DNA of 64,000 nt, taken from positions 2,294,001 through 2,358,000 of the forward strand of contig NZ_CP050307.1 of NCBI RefSeq assembly GCF_014189535.1. Reading direction: 5' to 3'. Source of the stretch: Rhizobium lusitanum (GTDB lineage Bacteria; Pseudomonadota; Alphaproteobacteria; Rhizobiales; Rhizobiaceae). Made by a program: the position numbers and the translations under genes. Below are positions 1-8,038 of the stretch, in pieces (within the stretch, counting starts at the first letter, position 1; each line of letters starts with the position of its first letter). The notes below the pieces were generated by a model. It was not told the DNA's origin. It saw only the letters and a list, made by a program, of their open reading frames with translations, and searched no databases.

Positions 1-242
1 ATGGCCCGTATTTTGGAGGCGCTGCGTTCAGTATGGTCGACGCGGTGTTCTCGCCAGTTTTCCGGTATTTTGACATTCTCAAACCGGACGTTTCCACATC
101 GTTGTTCGATGGTGTCAATCGGGTGTCAGCCTGGAAAAGTGCCTTGATGAAGCGCGCGAGCGTGATGTCCTCAGTTGGAGATGACTATCCGGAGCGCTTC
201 CGCAAGCATCTTCGTGACCATGGGGCTCTGCTGGGCGCATAG
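1..242 (+). CDS. Glutathione S-transferase, C-terminal end (partial)
   Basis: The frame is open from base 3 and enters the window already coding, so the 5' part lies upstream. The visible 79 residues read GPYFGGAAFSMVDAVFSPV and onward, which matches the C-terminal helical domain of soluble GSTs: a P-Y-F segment, the 'S-x-x-D' N-capping box before a long helix (S-MVD-A), then the terminal helices ending in LRDHGALLGA. The glutathione-binding thioredoxin domain is outside the window. GSTs conjugate glutathione to electrophiles, which fits the neighbouring quinone and enone reductases. The family call rests on the C-terminal half alone. Confidence 0.7.
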   Translation, partial: GPYFGGAAFSMVDAVFSPVFRYFDILKPDVSTSLFDGVNRVSAWKSALMKRASVMSSVGDDYPERFRKHLRDHGALLGA

Positions 243-432
243 GCTCAGAGGCATATTGGCAGATTATGTGAAGCTGATTTCGACATTCCTGCTTGCAGAA
301 TTGACAGGTTGAGGTTTCAGTTGGCTGTGCCGAATGCCAGGTGTCGGAACCTTCCCAATAGGTGGTGAGCGCTACCGTGTGCATCCCGAAGACCGTTGGG
401 TGATGAACCCACTTCTCCTCGGCCCCAGAGCG

Positions 433-790
433 TTAAACAATAGCCTCGATCAAGCGCGGACCGGGTTCCTGCATCGTGCGTGAAAACGCCTTGTCAAATT
501 CACGCCGGGAATCTGTCCGTATCGCGGGCCCCCCAAACCCGAAGCCACCTTCACCCAGTCAATGACGGGATCTTCAAGACTCCTCAGAGACGCGGCATTC
601 TGTCCGCGATTGGTTGTCCCTACGCGCCTCAGCTCATTGTCGAGGATTTTATAGGCACGGGTGCAGTAACAAGTGGAGTTGGAGACAATCGTCATGCTCA
701 ACCACGTAACTCTCGCCACGCTGAAACGTGATCGGCCACTAGGGCGCCCGTCGGTACCGGCCCTGTTGTGGTCCACGGAGAACCCTCCGA
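433..790 (-). pseudogene. Remnant of a thiamine-diphosphate (acetolactate synthase-like) enzyme C-terminus
   Basis: On the minus strand, ending with the stop at 433-435, the DNA reads like the last about 110 residues of a ThDP-dependent acetolactate synthase / benzoylformate decarboxylase-type enzyme. Segments AYKILDNELRRVG and IDWVKVASG are family-like. After a frame change near 515-525 the terminal EFDKAFSRTMQEPGPRLIEA pattern follows. The two parts are in different frames and the region further upstream on this strand is degraded, so it cannot encode a working enzyme. It is a decayed fragment. The family is inferred from motif similarity only. Confidence 0.55.
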
Positions 791-816
791 TCATCGTTGA
801 TGATCACCTGCAGTGA

Positions 817-1797
817 TCAGAGCGTGAAGTCCGCAACGATCTTGCCCGGAGCATGGCCAGTGCGATTGCGCTCGATTGCGGACGGCAGATCTTCGAAACT
901 GACAACTTCGGCAATTGTCGATCGTAGTGCGCCAGTGGCAACTTGCTGGGCAATGGCGGCCAGGCGCGGCGTGTCGGGCTTGTTTGATAGAAAGACGCCG
1001 CGGCGGCCTTGCGGCGCGCGCGAGGCGACATCCGGAGCAGCGATGCTGACGAGGAGGCCCTCAGGTGACAGGAGCATCCATGACCGGTCGATAACTTCGC
1101 CGCCGACCAGGTCGATGACGAGATCGATGTGGCCCGCGAGATGCTCGAGCGTCTGGTGACGGTAATCGATCACCTCGTCCGCACCCAAGGCCCGCACATG
1201 CGCGAGGCTCGTGGTTGAGGCCGTGGCGTAAACGAATGCTCCGGCCGCCTTGGCGAACTGAACGGCGAAGCCGCCCACGCCCCCGGCTGCGCCATGGATC
1301 AGCACCCGCCGTCCGGAGAGGCCAAAATCCGCTGCCTGAATGACATGCCATGCCGTCATTGCGGCCACCGGAACGGCTGCTGCTTCAACGTCCGAAAGCT
1401 CGGCGGGCGTCGGGACAAGTTTCTCGGCGTCGATAACCAGATGGTCGGTATAGGCACCGCACCCGCCGAGCGCAGCCATCACCCGGTCGCCCCGCATCAG
1501 GCCTGTTACGCCCGGTCCTGTCTGCAGCACGATTCCGGCCATCTCGATGCCAAGGGTTGCGGGAAGCTCTAGCTTAAAGATGTTGCGGAGGTTGCCTTCA
1601 CGGATCTTCCAGTCGAGGCCGTTCACTGCGGCGGCCGTGACCTTGACCAGCACCTTGCCAGGACCCGGCTCAGGCGTCGGCACCCGATCGACTGTCAGAG
1701 ATTCCGGGCCACCATAGGCTTGAAGACGTAAGGCTCGGCCATGGGTTTGCGGTTCGAATGTGGGATCGGCGCGCTTAAGGGTATCGGACGTGTTCAT
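817..1797 (-). CDS. NADPH:quinone oxidoreductase / zinc-type alcohol dehydrogenase-like (MDR superfamily)
   Basis: The protein has 326 aa when started at the ATG at 1795-1797, preceded on its strand by AAGGAG seven bases upstream. A longer reading begins further upstream but that part is not MDR-like. The N-terminus carries a GroES-like catalytic fold (ALRLQAYGGPESLTVDRV, then GIEMAGIV and GDRVMA). A Rossmann NADP site GAAGGVGGFAVQFAKAAGA lies near residue 160, followed by ALGADEVIDY. The structural-zinc cysteines of alcohol dehydrogenases are absent, as in the quinone reductase branch. It probably reduces quinones or enones in the cytosol. It lies downstream of the LysR gene on the same strand, with a palindromic operator-like site about 55 bp before the start codon. 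Confidence 0.85.
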   Translation of the reverse strand: MNTSDTLKRADPTFEPQTHGRALRLQAYGGPESLTVDRVPTPEPGPGKVLVKVTAAAVNGLDWKIREGNLRNIFKLELPATLGIEMAGIVLQTGPGVTGLMRGDRVMAALGGCGAYTDHLVIDAEKLVPTPAELSDVEAAAVPVAAMTAWHVIQAADFGLSGRRVLIHGAAGGVGGFAVQFAKAAGAFVYATASTTSLAHVRALGADEVIDYRHQTLEHLAGHIDLVIDLVGGEVIDRSWMLLSPEGLLVSIAAPDVASRAPQGRRGVFLSNKPDTPRLAAIAQQVATGALRSTIAEVVSFEDLPSAIERNRTGHAPGKIVADFTL

Positions 1798-1852
1798 GTG
1801 TTTCTCCTTCACGACGAAGGTATACGTTCCAATTTGCGAGGAAAGTCGTTGA

Positions 1853-1873
1853 AATGAGACAGTCCGTCTCATT
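1853..1873. promoter_or_regulatory. Perfect 8+8 bp palindrome, TetR-type operator candidate
   Basis: Arms AATGAGAC and GTCTCATT flank a 5-base centre (agtcc). This is the GAC-n5-GTC style common to TetR-family operators. It lies about 55 bp upstream of the quinone oxidoreductase start, between that gene and the LysR stop, where a repressor would block transcription. No TetR gene is visible in the window. The symmetry is seen directly; the regulator class is inferred. Confidence 0.5.
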
Positions 1874-1964
1874 GGAGAGACAATCTGTGGAACTCCCAAG
1901 CAGGCTCCAATGTTGTCGGTAGGCCGCTTATCTGTGCATGGTTTAGGCCGACCAGCCAACGTCA

Positions 1965-2855
1965 TCATCTGCCGATGTAGGCGGCAAGTTCGTCCGGTGT
2001 CCCATTCGGGAAGGCCTCTTTTAGAAACTCCAGGAACGCCGATACGCGCGCACTGAGCAAACGGCGAGATGGATAGAGCGTCCACAAAGCGATTTCGGGA
2101 CCGTCAATATCGCCCCAATTCACCAGTGTTCCGTCGGCCAGGTCATGAGCCACCAGTGAAATGGGAAGACGTGCCGCACCGACGCCGGCTCGCACCGCAT
2201 CGCGGATGGTGATCAGCGTTGACAAGGTGAGGACCGGCTCTATTCTAATCGTTGTCCGGCTACCGGGTGTCTTCACATGCCATGTTTGCGGCTCGCCCAT
2301 CCCGCGCGCAACGCCCGGAGCAGGAAGGTCTCCGTTTGGGCGGGGAAGATCGCGGCTCGCCACCACAACCAGCCGGTCGCGAAGGAACGCCCGCCCGATC
2401 AGGCTTTCGTCAGGATCGGGATTAACCCGGATGACCAGATCGTAGCCTTCCTCGATCATGTCCACAGGCCGGTCCTCAGTCGTGACCTCCAGCCTCACCT
2501 CCGGATACTTGAGGGCAAACCCCGCAGCAATCCTCCCCATTGCTGTCTGGGAAAAATGTAAAGGTGCGCTGATCCGCAATCTCCCTTTGGGTCTCTGACC
2601 GCCCGAGGCAATCGCCGAAGCCGTCTCGTCCAGTTCCGCGAGCAACGCCCCCGTCCGCTCGAAAAGCGCCCGTCCTTCTTCGGTGAGCTTCAGGTTTCGA
2701 ACACCTCGTTCAAACAGACGTAGATCAAGGCTGCTTTCCAACTCTCCAACGCGTCGGGACAGGGTTGCCTTCGGCCGGCCCGTGGCCCGTGACGCTTTGC
2801 CGAAACCACCATGGCGGGCGACAAGATTGAAATCGGCGAGAGCGAGAAGATCCAT
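1965..2855 (-). CDS. LysR-family transcriptional regulator
   Basis: The protein has 296 aa, the usual LysR length. The N-terminal winged helix-turn-helix is typical: FNLVARHGGFGKASRATGRPKATLSRR, then LESSLDLRLFERG and LTEEGRALF. The rest is a periplasmic-binding-protein-like effector domain (GRLRISAPLHFSQ onward, DLVIRVN, GVGAARLPISL). It is divergently transcribed from the NmrA-like reductase at 2959 with a 103 bp shared control region, the classic arrangement in which a LysR protein controls both itself and the divergent gene. The quinone oxidoreductase follows on its own strand. It is most similar to the LysR members that control quinone or aldehyde oxidoreductases. The effector is unknown. 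Confidence 0.92.
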   Translation of the reverse strand: MDLLALADFNLVARHGGFGKASRATGRPKATLSRRVGELESSLDLRLFERGVRNLKLTEEGRALFERTGALLAELDETASAIASGGQRPKGRLRISAPLHFSQTAMGRIAAGFALKYPEVRLEVTTEDRPVDMIEEGYDLVIRVNPDPDESLIGRAFLRDRLVVVASRDLPRPNGDLPAPGVARGMGEPQTWHVKTPGSRTTIRIEPVLTLSTLITIRDAVRAGVGAARLPISLVAHDLADGTLVNWGDIDGPEIALWTLYPSRRLLSARVSAFLEFLKEAFPNGTPDELAAYIGR

Positions 2856-2897
2856 GTGCGTTCCACCAGCGAGACGATGCGTCTAAATTTCCGGTCT

Positions 2898-2946
2898 ATT
2901 GGACTGAAAGTGAACCACACATATTGGACGTGTCAAGCAATCCAAT
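2898..2946. promoter_or_regulatory. LysR operator candidate in the divergent promoter region
   Basis: ATTGGAC occurs at 2898-2904 and again at 2923-2929. The second copy forms an inverted repeat with TCCAAT at 2941-2946 (12-base spacer, 6 perfect pairs, T...A ends as in LysR T-N11-A boxes). The site lies between the LysR start and the divergent reductase start, and the right arm directly precedes the AGGAG ribosome-binding site at 2947-2951. Confidence 0.5.
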
Positions 2947-2958
2947 AGGAGAAACCTC

Positions 2959-3828
2959 ATGACCATTCTCGTTACCGGCGCGACAGGCAATATTGGCCGC
3001 CAAGTCGTTGAACACCTCAACAAGCGCGGCGCTGATGTGCGTGCTCTCGCCCGCGATCCGTCGAAGGCCAACTTTCCGGATGGTGTATCCGTCGTACAAG
3101 GCGACTTTCTCGACGTCGATTCCCTGCGCAACGCCATGTCTGGCGTTTCCACCCTGTTTCTTTTGAACGCTGTCGTACCGGACGAATTCACCCAAGCGTT
3201 GATCGCGCTTAACGTCGCGCGATCGGCTGGCATCGAGCGCATCGTCTATCTCTCGGTAATCCATGCCGACGTCTATGTGAATGTGCCGCATTTCGCGGGC
3301 AAATTCAGCGTCGAGCGAATGATCGAGCAGATGGATTTCAAGGCCACCATCCTGCGTCCGGCCTACTTCATCCAGAACGATCTGACGATCAAGGATGTCA
3401 TTACCGGCTACGGCGTCTACCCGATGCCGGTCGGCGACAAGGGCCTCGCGATGATCGACGTTCGCGATATCGCGGAGATTGCAGCCCTTGAGTTGCTGCG
3501 TCGCGAACAGGCGTCAGAGCCGCTTCCGCTCAACCGCATCAACCTGGTGGGTCCCGAAACCCTCACCGGAACGGATATAGCCGCCATCTGGTCGGACGTG
3601 CTCGCTCGGCAAATCAACTATGGCGGCGGCGACACGCAAGCCTTCGAGCGGAACCTCAAGCAGTTCATGCCCGCCTGGATGGCCTACGACATGCGCATGA
3701 TGGGCGAACGCTTCCTGACCGACGGCATGCTGCCTGGGGCCGGCGACGTCGAGCGCCTGACTCAGCTACTTGGCCGCCCACTCCGCCAATATCGCGACTT
3801 CGCCTCGGAAACTGTCGCTTCTGCCTAA
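2959..3828 (+). CDS. NmrA-like NAD(P)-binding reductase (atypical SDR)
   Basis: The protein has 289 aa with ATG at 2959 and AGGAG seven bases before it. The N-terminal Rossmann motif ILVTGATGNIGRQVVEHL is followed by ALARDPSK (binding of the NADP phosphate) and GDFLDVDSLRNAM. The central VYLSV and the later ILRPAYFIQN are typical of the NmrA/QOR2 branch, which lacks the classical YxxxK dyad. Members act as NADPH sensors or quinone reductases. It is the first gene of a tight + strand run: 34 bp separate it from the SRPBCC gene and 85 bp separate that from the Old Yellow Enzyme. It is probably controlled by the divergent LysR protein. Confidence 0.88.
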   Translation: MTILVTGATGNIGRQVVEHLNKRGADVRALARDPSKANFPDGVSVVQGDFLDVDSLRNAMSGVSTLFLLNAVVPDEFTQALIALNVARSAGIERIVYLSVIHADVYVNVPHFAGKFSVERMIEQMDFKATILRPAYFIQNDLTIKDVITGYGVYPMPVGDKGLAMIDVRDIAEIAALELLRREQASEPLPLNRINLVGPETLTGTDIAAIWSDVLARQINYGGGDTQAFERNLKQFMPAWMAYDMRMMGERFLTDGMLPGAGDVERLTQLLGRPLRQYRDFASETVASA

Positions 3829-3862
3829 CGGAAGCAACAGCTATCTCGAAAGGACTTCCATC

Positions 3863-4336
3863 GTGATTTATTCGACTGCTATTGTCCCGGTAAACCCGGA
3901 AGGCGAAACCCGGTTGACGCGGGCTCAGGCGTGGCAGGGTCTTGAACTCAAAGCACGCGACGCACGCTTGTTCCTTGCCCAAGGGCTTTGCACCCGTTGT
4001 GAGGTTGTCGAGGAAAGCGCGACCCACTTCGTGCGTGAAGCCACGATCGGAGGCAATGACCTGCGAGAAATCGTAACGCTCGAACATGAGAGCAAAGTCA
4101 CTTTCTTCCAGGCGGCCGGGCCCTGCGAGGGCGCGATCATCAACGAATTGTTCGAAGATGAAGACGGCGCACTGCAGCTTCGCTTCTATTGCTACATGGG
4201 CCTGCGTGGCAAAAAGCCGAATACTCTTGAAGAGCAAGCCCAGCAGACCCGGTTCGCCAGCGAAAACGGCTACAAGGCCGCCCTTCTGGCGACGTTGAAG
4301 CGGACCCGCGCACTTGTTGCAGAGGGAAGCCTCTGA
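3863..4336 (+). CDS. DUF1857 / SRPBCC-fold protein
   Basis: The protein has 157 aa when started at GTG 3863, which has GAAAGGA about nine bases upstream; a longer in-frame reading would overlap the previous gene. It begins VIYSTAIVPVNPEGETRLTR, then has QAWQGLELKARDARLFL and the later FYCYMGLRGK, the pattern of the small AtaL-like DUF1857 family with a helix-grip (START/SRPBCC) fold. Such proteins usually bind a hydrophobic ligand. Its exact role is unknown. It is probably co-transcribed with the flanking reductases. Confidence 0.75.
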   Translation: MIYSTAIVPVNPEGETRLTRAQAWQGLELKARDARLFLAQGLCTRCEVVEESATHFVREATIGGNDLREIVTLEHESKVTFFQAAGPCEGAIINELFEDEDGALQLRFYCYMGLRGKKPNTLEEQAQQTRFASENGYKAALLATLKRTRALVAEGSL

Positions 4337-4358
4337 TCATCCTAAATGCAAATCAATA

Positions 4359-4383
4359 GGGTGGCCCCTGTAGAGGGCCGCCC
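4359..4383 (+). terminator. Stem-loop between the SRPBCC and Old Yellow Enzyme genes
   Basis: The 10-base arms GGGTGGCCCC and AGGGCCGCCC pair at about 8 of 10 positions (more with G:U) around a 5-base loop. There is no T-run after it, so it may be an mRNA-processing or attenuating hairpin rather than a strong terminator. Confidence 0.35.
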
Positions 4384-4420
4384 TGAGTGCGCTGTATAAA
4401 ATCTTCGAATGGAGAAACCA

Positions 4421-5257
4421 ATGAATTCGCTATTCTCGCCGGCTCGCATAGGCCGCTACACGCTTTCCAACCGTCTTGTCATGGCGCCTATGACCCGCAG
4501 CCGCGCAGCGTTCGACGGCACGCCGGGCGATTTGGCTTCCGTATATTATGCGCAGCGGGCAGGCGTTGGCCTGATCGTAACCGAGGGTACGCAGCCCTCA
4601 GATGATGGGCAGGGCTATCTCAGCACCCCCGGCATCTACACGCCTGCACACATCGCTGGCTGGAAGAAGATCACATCAGCCGTGCATGATAAAGGTGGCC
4701 GCATCTTCATCCAGCTGATGCACGCAGGGCGCATGTCGCATCCTGACAACACGCCGCATCACCGTCCAGGCGTTGCGCCTTCGGCGATCGCGCCGGGGAC
4801 GGGCATGTTCACGGCAACCGGGATGCAGGATATTCCTGTGCCTCGCGCGCTTACCACCGAAGAAGTGCGCAAGACCGTGGCCGATTTCCGCCAAGCAGCC
4901 CGCTCAGCCATTGACGCCGGCGCCGACGGCGTCGAGATTCATGGCGCGAACGCTTATCTCGTCCATCAGTTCTTTGCGCCGAGTGCCAATACACGCACGG
5001 ACGAATATGGCGGCTCTCTGGAAAACCGCGCCCGCTTTGCGATCGAAGTCGCCACGGCGATTGCCGAGGAGATCGGCGCTGACCGGACCTCGATCCGACT
5101 GTCTCCCGGCGCGACGATATGGGGGATTGACGAAGGCCCTGAGGGCCCGGATCTCTACCGTCATCTGGTGACCGAACTCGACAAGCTTGGACTCGCTTAT
5201 GTGCATATCATGCATCAGGGCAACGAGGTGTTGCTGGCAGATATTCGCAAACTTTGA
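4421..5257 (+). CDS. Old Yellow Enzyme-family FMN oxidoreductase, cut short by an in-frame TGA
   Basis: The start is ATG 4421 with GGAG six bases upstream. The 278 residues cover most of a NemA-type TIM barrel: FSPARIGRYTLSNRLVMAPM, QLMHAGR, the flavin/substrate histidine-asparagine motif VEIHGANAYL, and TDEYGGSLENR. OYEs are usually about 360 aa. The frame stops at TGA 5255-5257 after ADIRKL, then continues without a shift with HQSLILNRPG, ANPDFVARL and YFGGDAKGYIDYPF, which is the missing OYE C-terminus. So this is one reading frame with a nonsense codon, probably TGG (Trp) to TGA. Without the last barrel strands and phosphate-binding end the truncated product is unlikely to bind FMN well. 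Its role would be reduction of activated C=C bonds or nitro groups. Confidence 0.85.
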   Translation: MNSLFSPARIGRYTLSNRLVMAPMTRSRAAFDGTPGDLASVYYAQRAGVGLIVTEGTQPSDDGQGYLSTPGIYTPAHIAGWKKITSAVHDKGGRIFIQLMHAGRMSHPDNTPHHRPGVAPSAIAPGTGMFTATGMQDIPVPRALTTEEVRKTVADFRQAARSAIDAGADGVEIHGANAYLVHQFFAPSANTRTDEYGGSLENRARFAIEVATAIAEEIGADRTSIRLSPGATIWGIDEGPEGPDLYRHLVTELDKLGLAYVHIMHQGNEVLLADIRKL

Positions 5258-5314
5258 CACCAATCGCTGATCCTCAACCGCCCGGGTCATCCACGCGATA
5301 AGATCGGTTCCGAT

Positions 5315-6406
5315 GTGGCGTCGGGGATAGCCGATTTTGAAGCCTTCGGACAAATGGTCCTTGCCAATCCGGACTTCGTCGCGAGGCTGAAGGCCAATGC
5401 AGCGATGAACCAGGCAGACCACAACACGTACTTTGGCGGCGATGCTAAAGGTTACATCGATTATCCCTTTATAGAGCAGACATCAGCATCGATCGTTGCT
5501 TCTTCCGCAACAGCGAAGAAAAAAATCCTAGTCGTCGGCGCCACAGGATTCCTGGGAGCAAAAGTTCTCGGCCAACTGGCGCGTGACAGGACGTTTGCCG
5601 TTGCAGCGATGTCGCGGAAGGGCGCGCCCTCCAACGAGACCGTTAACGTCGAATGGCTCCGTGGCGATATGATGGACCCGGCATCATTGGACAAAGCTTT
5701 GCAAGGAGTGGACGTCGTCGTTAGCTCGGCCAATAGTTACATGAAGGGAAACCTCGATACCGACTATCAGGGCAACAAAAACCTGATAGAGGCAGCTGCA
5801 AGAGCCGATGTCGGCCGGTTCGTTTTTCTCAGCATCGTCAGTTGCGAGGCAGCATCGGCAGTGCCGCATTTCCACGCCAAGAAGGTGGCGGAAGATCTGA
5901 TCAAGGCCTCCGGCGTGCCTTATGTATTTGTCCGTGCGCCTACATTTCTCGACCAAGGCTCGGACTACATTGCGAAAGCGGTCAAAGCTGGCCGATACCC
6001 TGCGGTTGGCGATAAAACAACCAAATGGTCCTATGTGTTGACCGACGATCTGGCCTTATATCTTGCGCAAGCGGCCACATTTTCAGGTTCTGAAATCGAC
6101 ATGCAGACAATCGATGTCGGCTGGCACGATGGTGCACAGAGCCAGCAAGAGATCGCCGATATTATCTCCGAAGTTACGAAGAAAAGCCTGAAGGTACGCG
6201 CTATACCGTGGGTGGTATTTCGCTTTCTCGTGCGCCCGGTAAGGCTGTTTTCCGAGCTTGGGTATGATCTGATGCAGATGTTCTTGTTCTTCAAGACGGG
6301 CGTATACGTTTCGAACATCTCGAAACAGGAGCATTTCTTTGGACCCGCTCCCTCATCCCGCGACGCGATCACGCGATGGGCGAAAAGCAATCAGCTGACT
6401 GCGTGA
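5315..6406 (+). CDS. C-terminal OYE segment fused to an NmrA-like NAD(P)-binding reductase
   Basis: The stretch is in the same frame as the OYE before it. Residues 1-50 complete the OYE barrel. From about residue 68 a complete NAD(P)-binding domain begins with KKILVVGATGFLGAKVL, then AMSRKG, GDMMDPASLDKAL, RFVFLSI and FVRAPTFLDQG, like NmrA/NAD(P)H-binding proteins. The two folds share one frame with only a short linker (QTSASIVASSATA), so the intended product is an OYE-reductase fusion of about 660 aa in which the reductase could supply or sense NAD(P)H. GTG 5315 or ATG 5405 could allow re-initiation after the TGA, giving the reductase alone. If the TGA is a sequence error the whole 4421-6406 stretch is one gene. 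Confidence 0.75.
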   Translation: MASGIADFEAFGQMVLANPDFVARLKANAAMNQADHNTYFGGDAKGYIDYPFIEQTSASIVASSATAKKKILVVGATGFLGAKVLGQLARDRTFAVAAMSRKGAPSNETVNVEWLRGDMMDPASLDKALQGVDVVVSSANSYMKGNLDTDYQGNKNLIEAAARADVGRFVFLSIVSCEAASAVPHFHAKKVAEDLIKASGVPYVFVRAPTFLDQGSDYIAKAVKAGRYPAVGDKTTKWSYVLTDDLALYLAQAATFSGSEIDMQTIDVGWHDGAQSQQEIADIISEVTKKSLKVRAIPWVVFRFLVRPVRLFSELGYDLMQMFLFFKTGVYVSNISKQEHFFGPAPSSRDAITRWAKSNQLTA

Positions 6407-6442
6407 TCCATAACCGGAACTGACTCGGAAAAGGTGGCTTGT

Positions 6443-6462
6443 TGAATTCCATATGAAATTCA
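6443..6462. repeat. 20 bp near-perfect palindrome in the intergenic region
   Basis: Nine of ten base pairs match around the centre CATATG, with GAATT/AATTC outer arms. It lies 37 bp after the fusion gene's stop and over 300 bp before the YkuD start. It could be an operator or a small hairpin. The rest of 6407-6777 shows only a GC-rich CGGGG/CCCCG hairpin at 6736-6750 and no gene. Confidence 0.35.
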
Positions 6463-6777
6463 CCCCGTTTTCCATTTCGCGATAATCCACAAGTAGTTCA
6501 AAATAGTGAAGCATTTCATAGAAATGTCTCCGCCTGGCAGGGGCAGCACCAAGCGGAAAGACGGGTCAAATCGCGGCGGAATTCAACAGCTTGCAAAGGA
6601 ACCTTCCTTACGTATCGCGCATCTGTACTAGGGGACCCTCAAAAACAGGTCGGAAAATCTTCGCTTTCGATCGCCGCTGCCACAATTACGCCTGCCACCT
6701 CCGAAATTGTCGATGGCAAGCATACCCCGTCGACGCGGGGCGCAGCCCCGTGCGTTGTTCGGGAAGTTGGTTGAGAC

Positions 6778-7560
6778 ATGAAGACTTTAAGATTGATCCT
6801 TTTGCCCGCTCTGGCCGTACTGATGACAAGCATCTCGGTGCATGCCCAGGAATGGCGGTATTTGCCGGATTATGGCGACGGACCGGACGACGGCTACACT
6901 GTTCAGCGCCATTTGCGAGACGCGCCGCCGCGCTATCGCGACGATCGTCGTCTCGACGACTATTACTATCGGGGTGATGATCCCTATGGCTATTATGACG
7001 ACGAAGACGGCGATTTCCCGTCGCGACCCCGTCCACAACGGCGGGCTTCGATCGATCGAGGCGCGATCTCTCCCCAACTCAATTCTGGCGTCAAGGATGA
7101 CAAGCGGGCGAGCCTGGCGCGGTCGTCCATCCCGCGCACGGTTGTCTCCTTTTCTGGCTACGACCCTGGCACCATCGTGATCTCCACCAAGGAGAAGCGC
7201 CTCTATCTGGTGCTCAACGACGGAACTGCTCTCAAATACGGCATCGGTGTTGGCAAGCAGGGCTTCGCCTGGAAGGGCACGGAGACGATCAGCCGCAAAG
7301 CAGAATGGCCGACCTGGACACCGCCCAAGGAAATGATCGCTCGTCGACCAGAATTACCTGACCGCATGGATGGCGGCCTCAATAATCCTCTCGGAGCAAG
7401 AGCGCTCTATCTCGGTTCCACCCTCTACCGCATCCATGGCACCAACGAGCCCAATTCGATCGGCAAGGCGGTATCTTCTGGTTGCATCCGCATGGCAAAT
7501 CCGGATGTGATGGATCTCTATGGCCGGGTCGGCGTGGGTACAAAGGTCGTCGTGCTTTGA
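6778..7560 (+). CDS. YkuD-type L,D-transpeptidase, secreted
   Basis: The protein has 260 aa. The signal peptide MKTLRLILLPALAVLMTSIS ends at a likely VHA-QE cleavage site. Residues 25-85 form an acidic/tyrosine-rich low-complexity linker (many D, Y, R). From about residue 122 the catalytic domain runs from TIVISTKEKRLYLVL to the end, with the YkuD signature HGTNEP...SSGCIRM: catalytic His, and Cys in S-G-C-I-R-M near residue 238. These enzymes act in the periplasm, making 3-3 peptidoglycan cross-links or anchoring lipoproteins. Rhizobiales carry many paralogues of just this short form. It is monocistronic, unrelated to its neighbours, and appears intact. Confidence 0.9.
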   Translation: MKTLRLILLPALAVLMTSISVHAQEWRYLPDYGDGPDDGYTVQRHLRDAPPRYRDDRRLDDYYYRGDDPYGYYDDEDGDFPSRPRPQRRASIDRGAISPQLNSGVKDDKRASLARSSIPRTVVSFSGYDPGTIVISTKEKRLYLVLNDGTALKYGIGVGKQGFAWKGTETISRKAEWPTWTPPKEMIARRPELPDRMDGGLNNPLGARALYLGSTLYRIHGTNEPNSIGKAVSSGCIRMANPDVMDLYGRVGVGTKVVVL

Positions 7561-8038
7561 TTGCACCCCAGCGCTGATGGGGTCTGCCAAGATCTGGTCA
7601 GAATGCCGCCCTTCTCCTCGAAGGCGCAGATGGAGATCTAAACAGGAAAGCGGCTAAACCGGCGGTCCGGATTAGCAGAACGAATACCCTACCCATCTGG
7701 GTGTCTATACGCGTGGCAATGTGGGTTTCATCGATGTCGGCGAGGATTACTCTTTCAGACCGCTGAAGCGGCATCATGACGCCGGCGCCGGCGAGATCTT
7801 TCCTTTGAGCGGGGAAGGAAGGCTCTGCCCCCATCTCCCCGGCTCGGAAGTGGCAGCCATCTTTCATCACGGCGCTGCTAGACGAGGCGAGGCGCTTTGG
7901 CCTCGTTCCTTCTTGAGCACGCGGTTGCATTGGGAAAAAACCCCGAGCACGCCAGCATCGAAACGATGTGAATAAGAGTTCCTGGCGCCGGTTCGTCGTG
8001 CACCCCCCCTTGTTGTGATACGCGCCGCCTACTAGATA
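7561..8038. other. Intergenic region without a supported gene; two weak hairpins
   Basis: A CCCCA/TGGGG stem (7566-7582) lies just after the YkuD stop and could be its terminator. A 7-bp perfect ACGAGGC/GCCTCGT stem (7882-7906) is followed by a pyrimidine-rich tail. Short open frames exist on both strands, but none has a recognisable protein pattern or a convincing ribosome-binding site. Confidence 0.4.

Noticed and set aside
115..384. 89-codon minus-strand frame overlapping the GST end
   Set aside because: Antisense to a recognised GST C-terminus and no family pattern.
5255..5257. TGA read as selenocysteine or recoded Trp
   Set aside because: No catalytic position expected for Sec in this part of OYE, no hairpin of SECIS type seen directly after, and TGA is used as a normal stop elsewhere (for example the L,D-transpeptidase at 7560).
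7598..7975. Short overlapping frames on both strands between the YkuD gene and the membrane-anchored unknown
   Set aside because: Neither product resembles a known family or has a convincing start.
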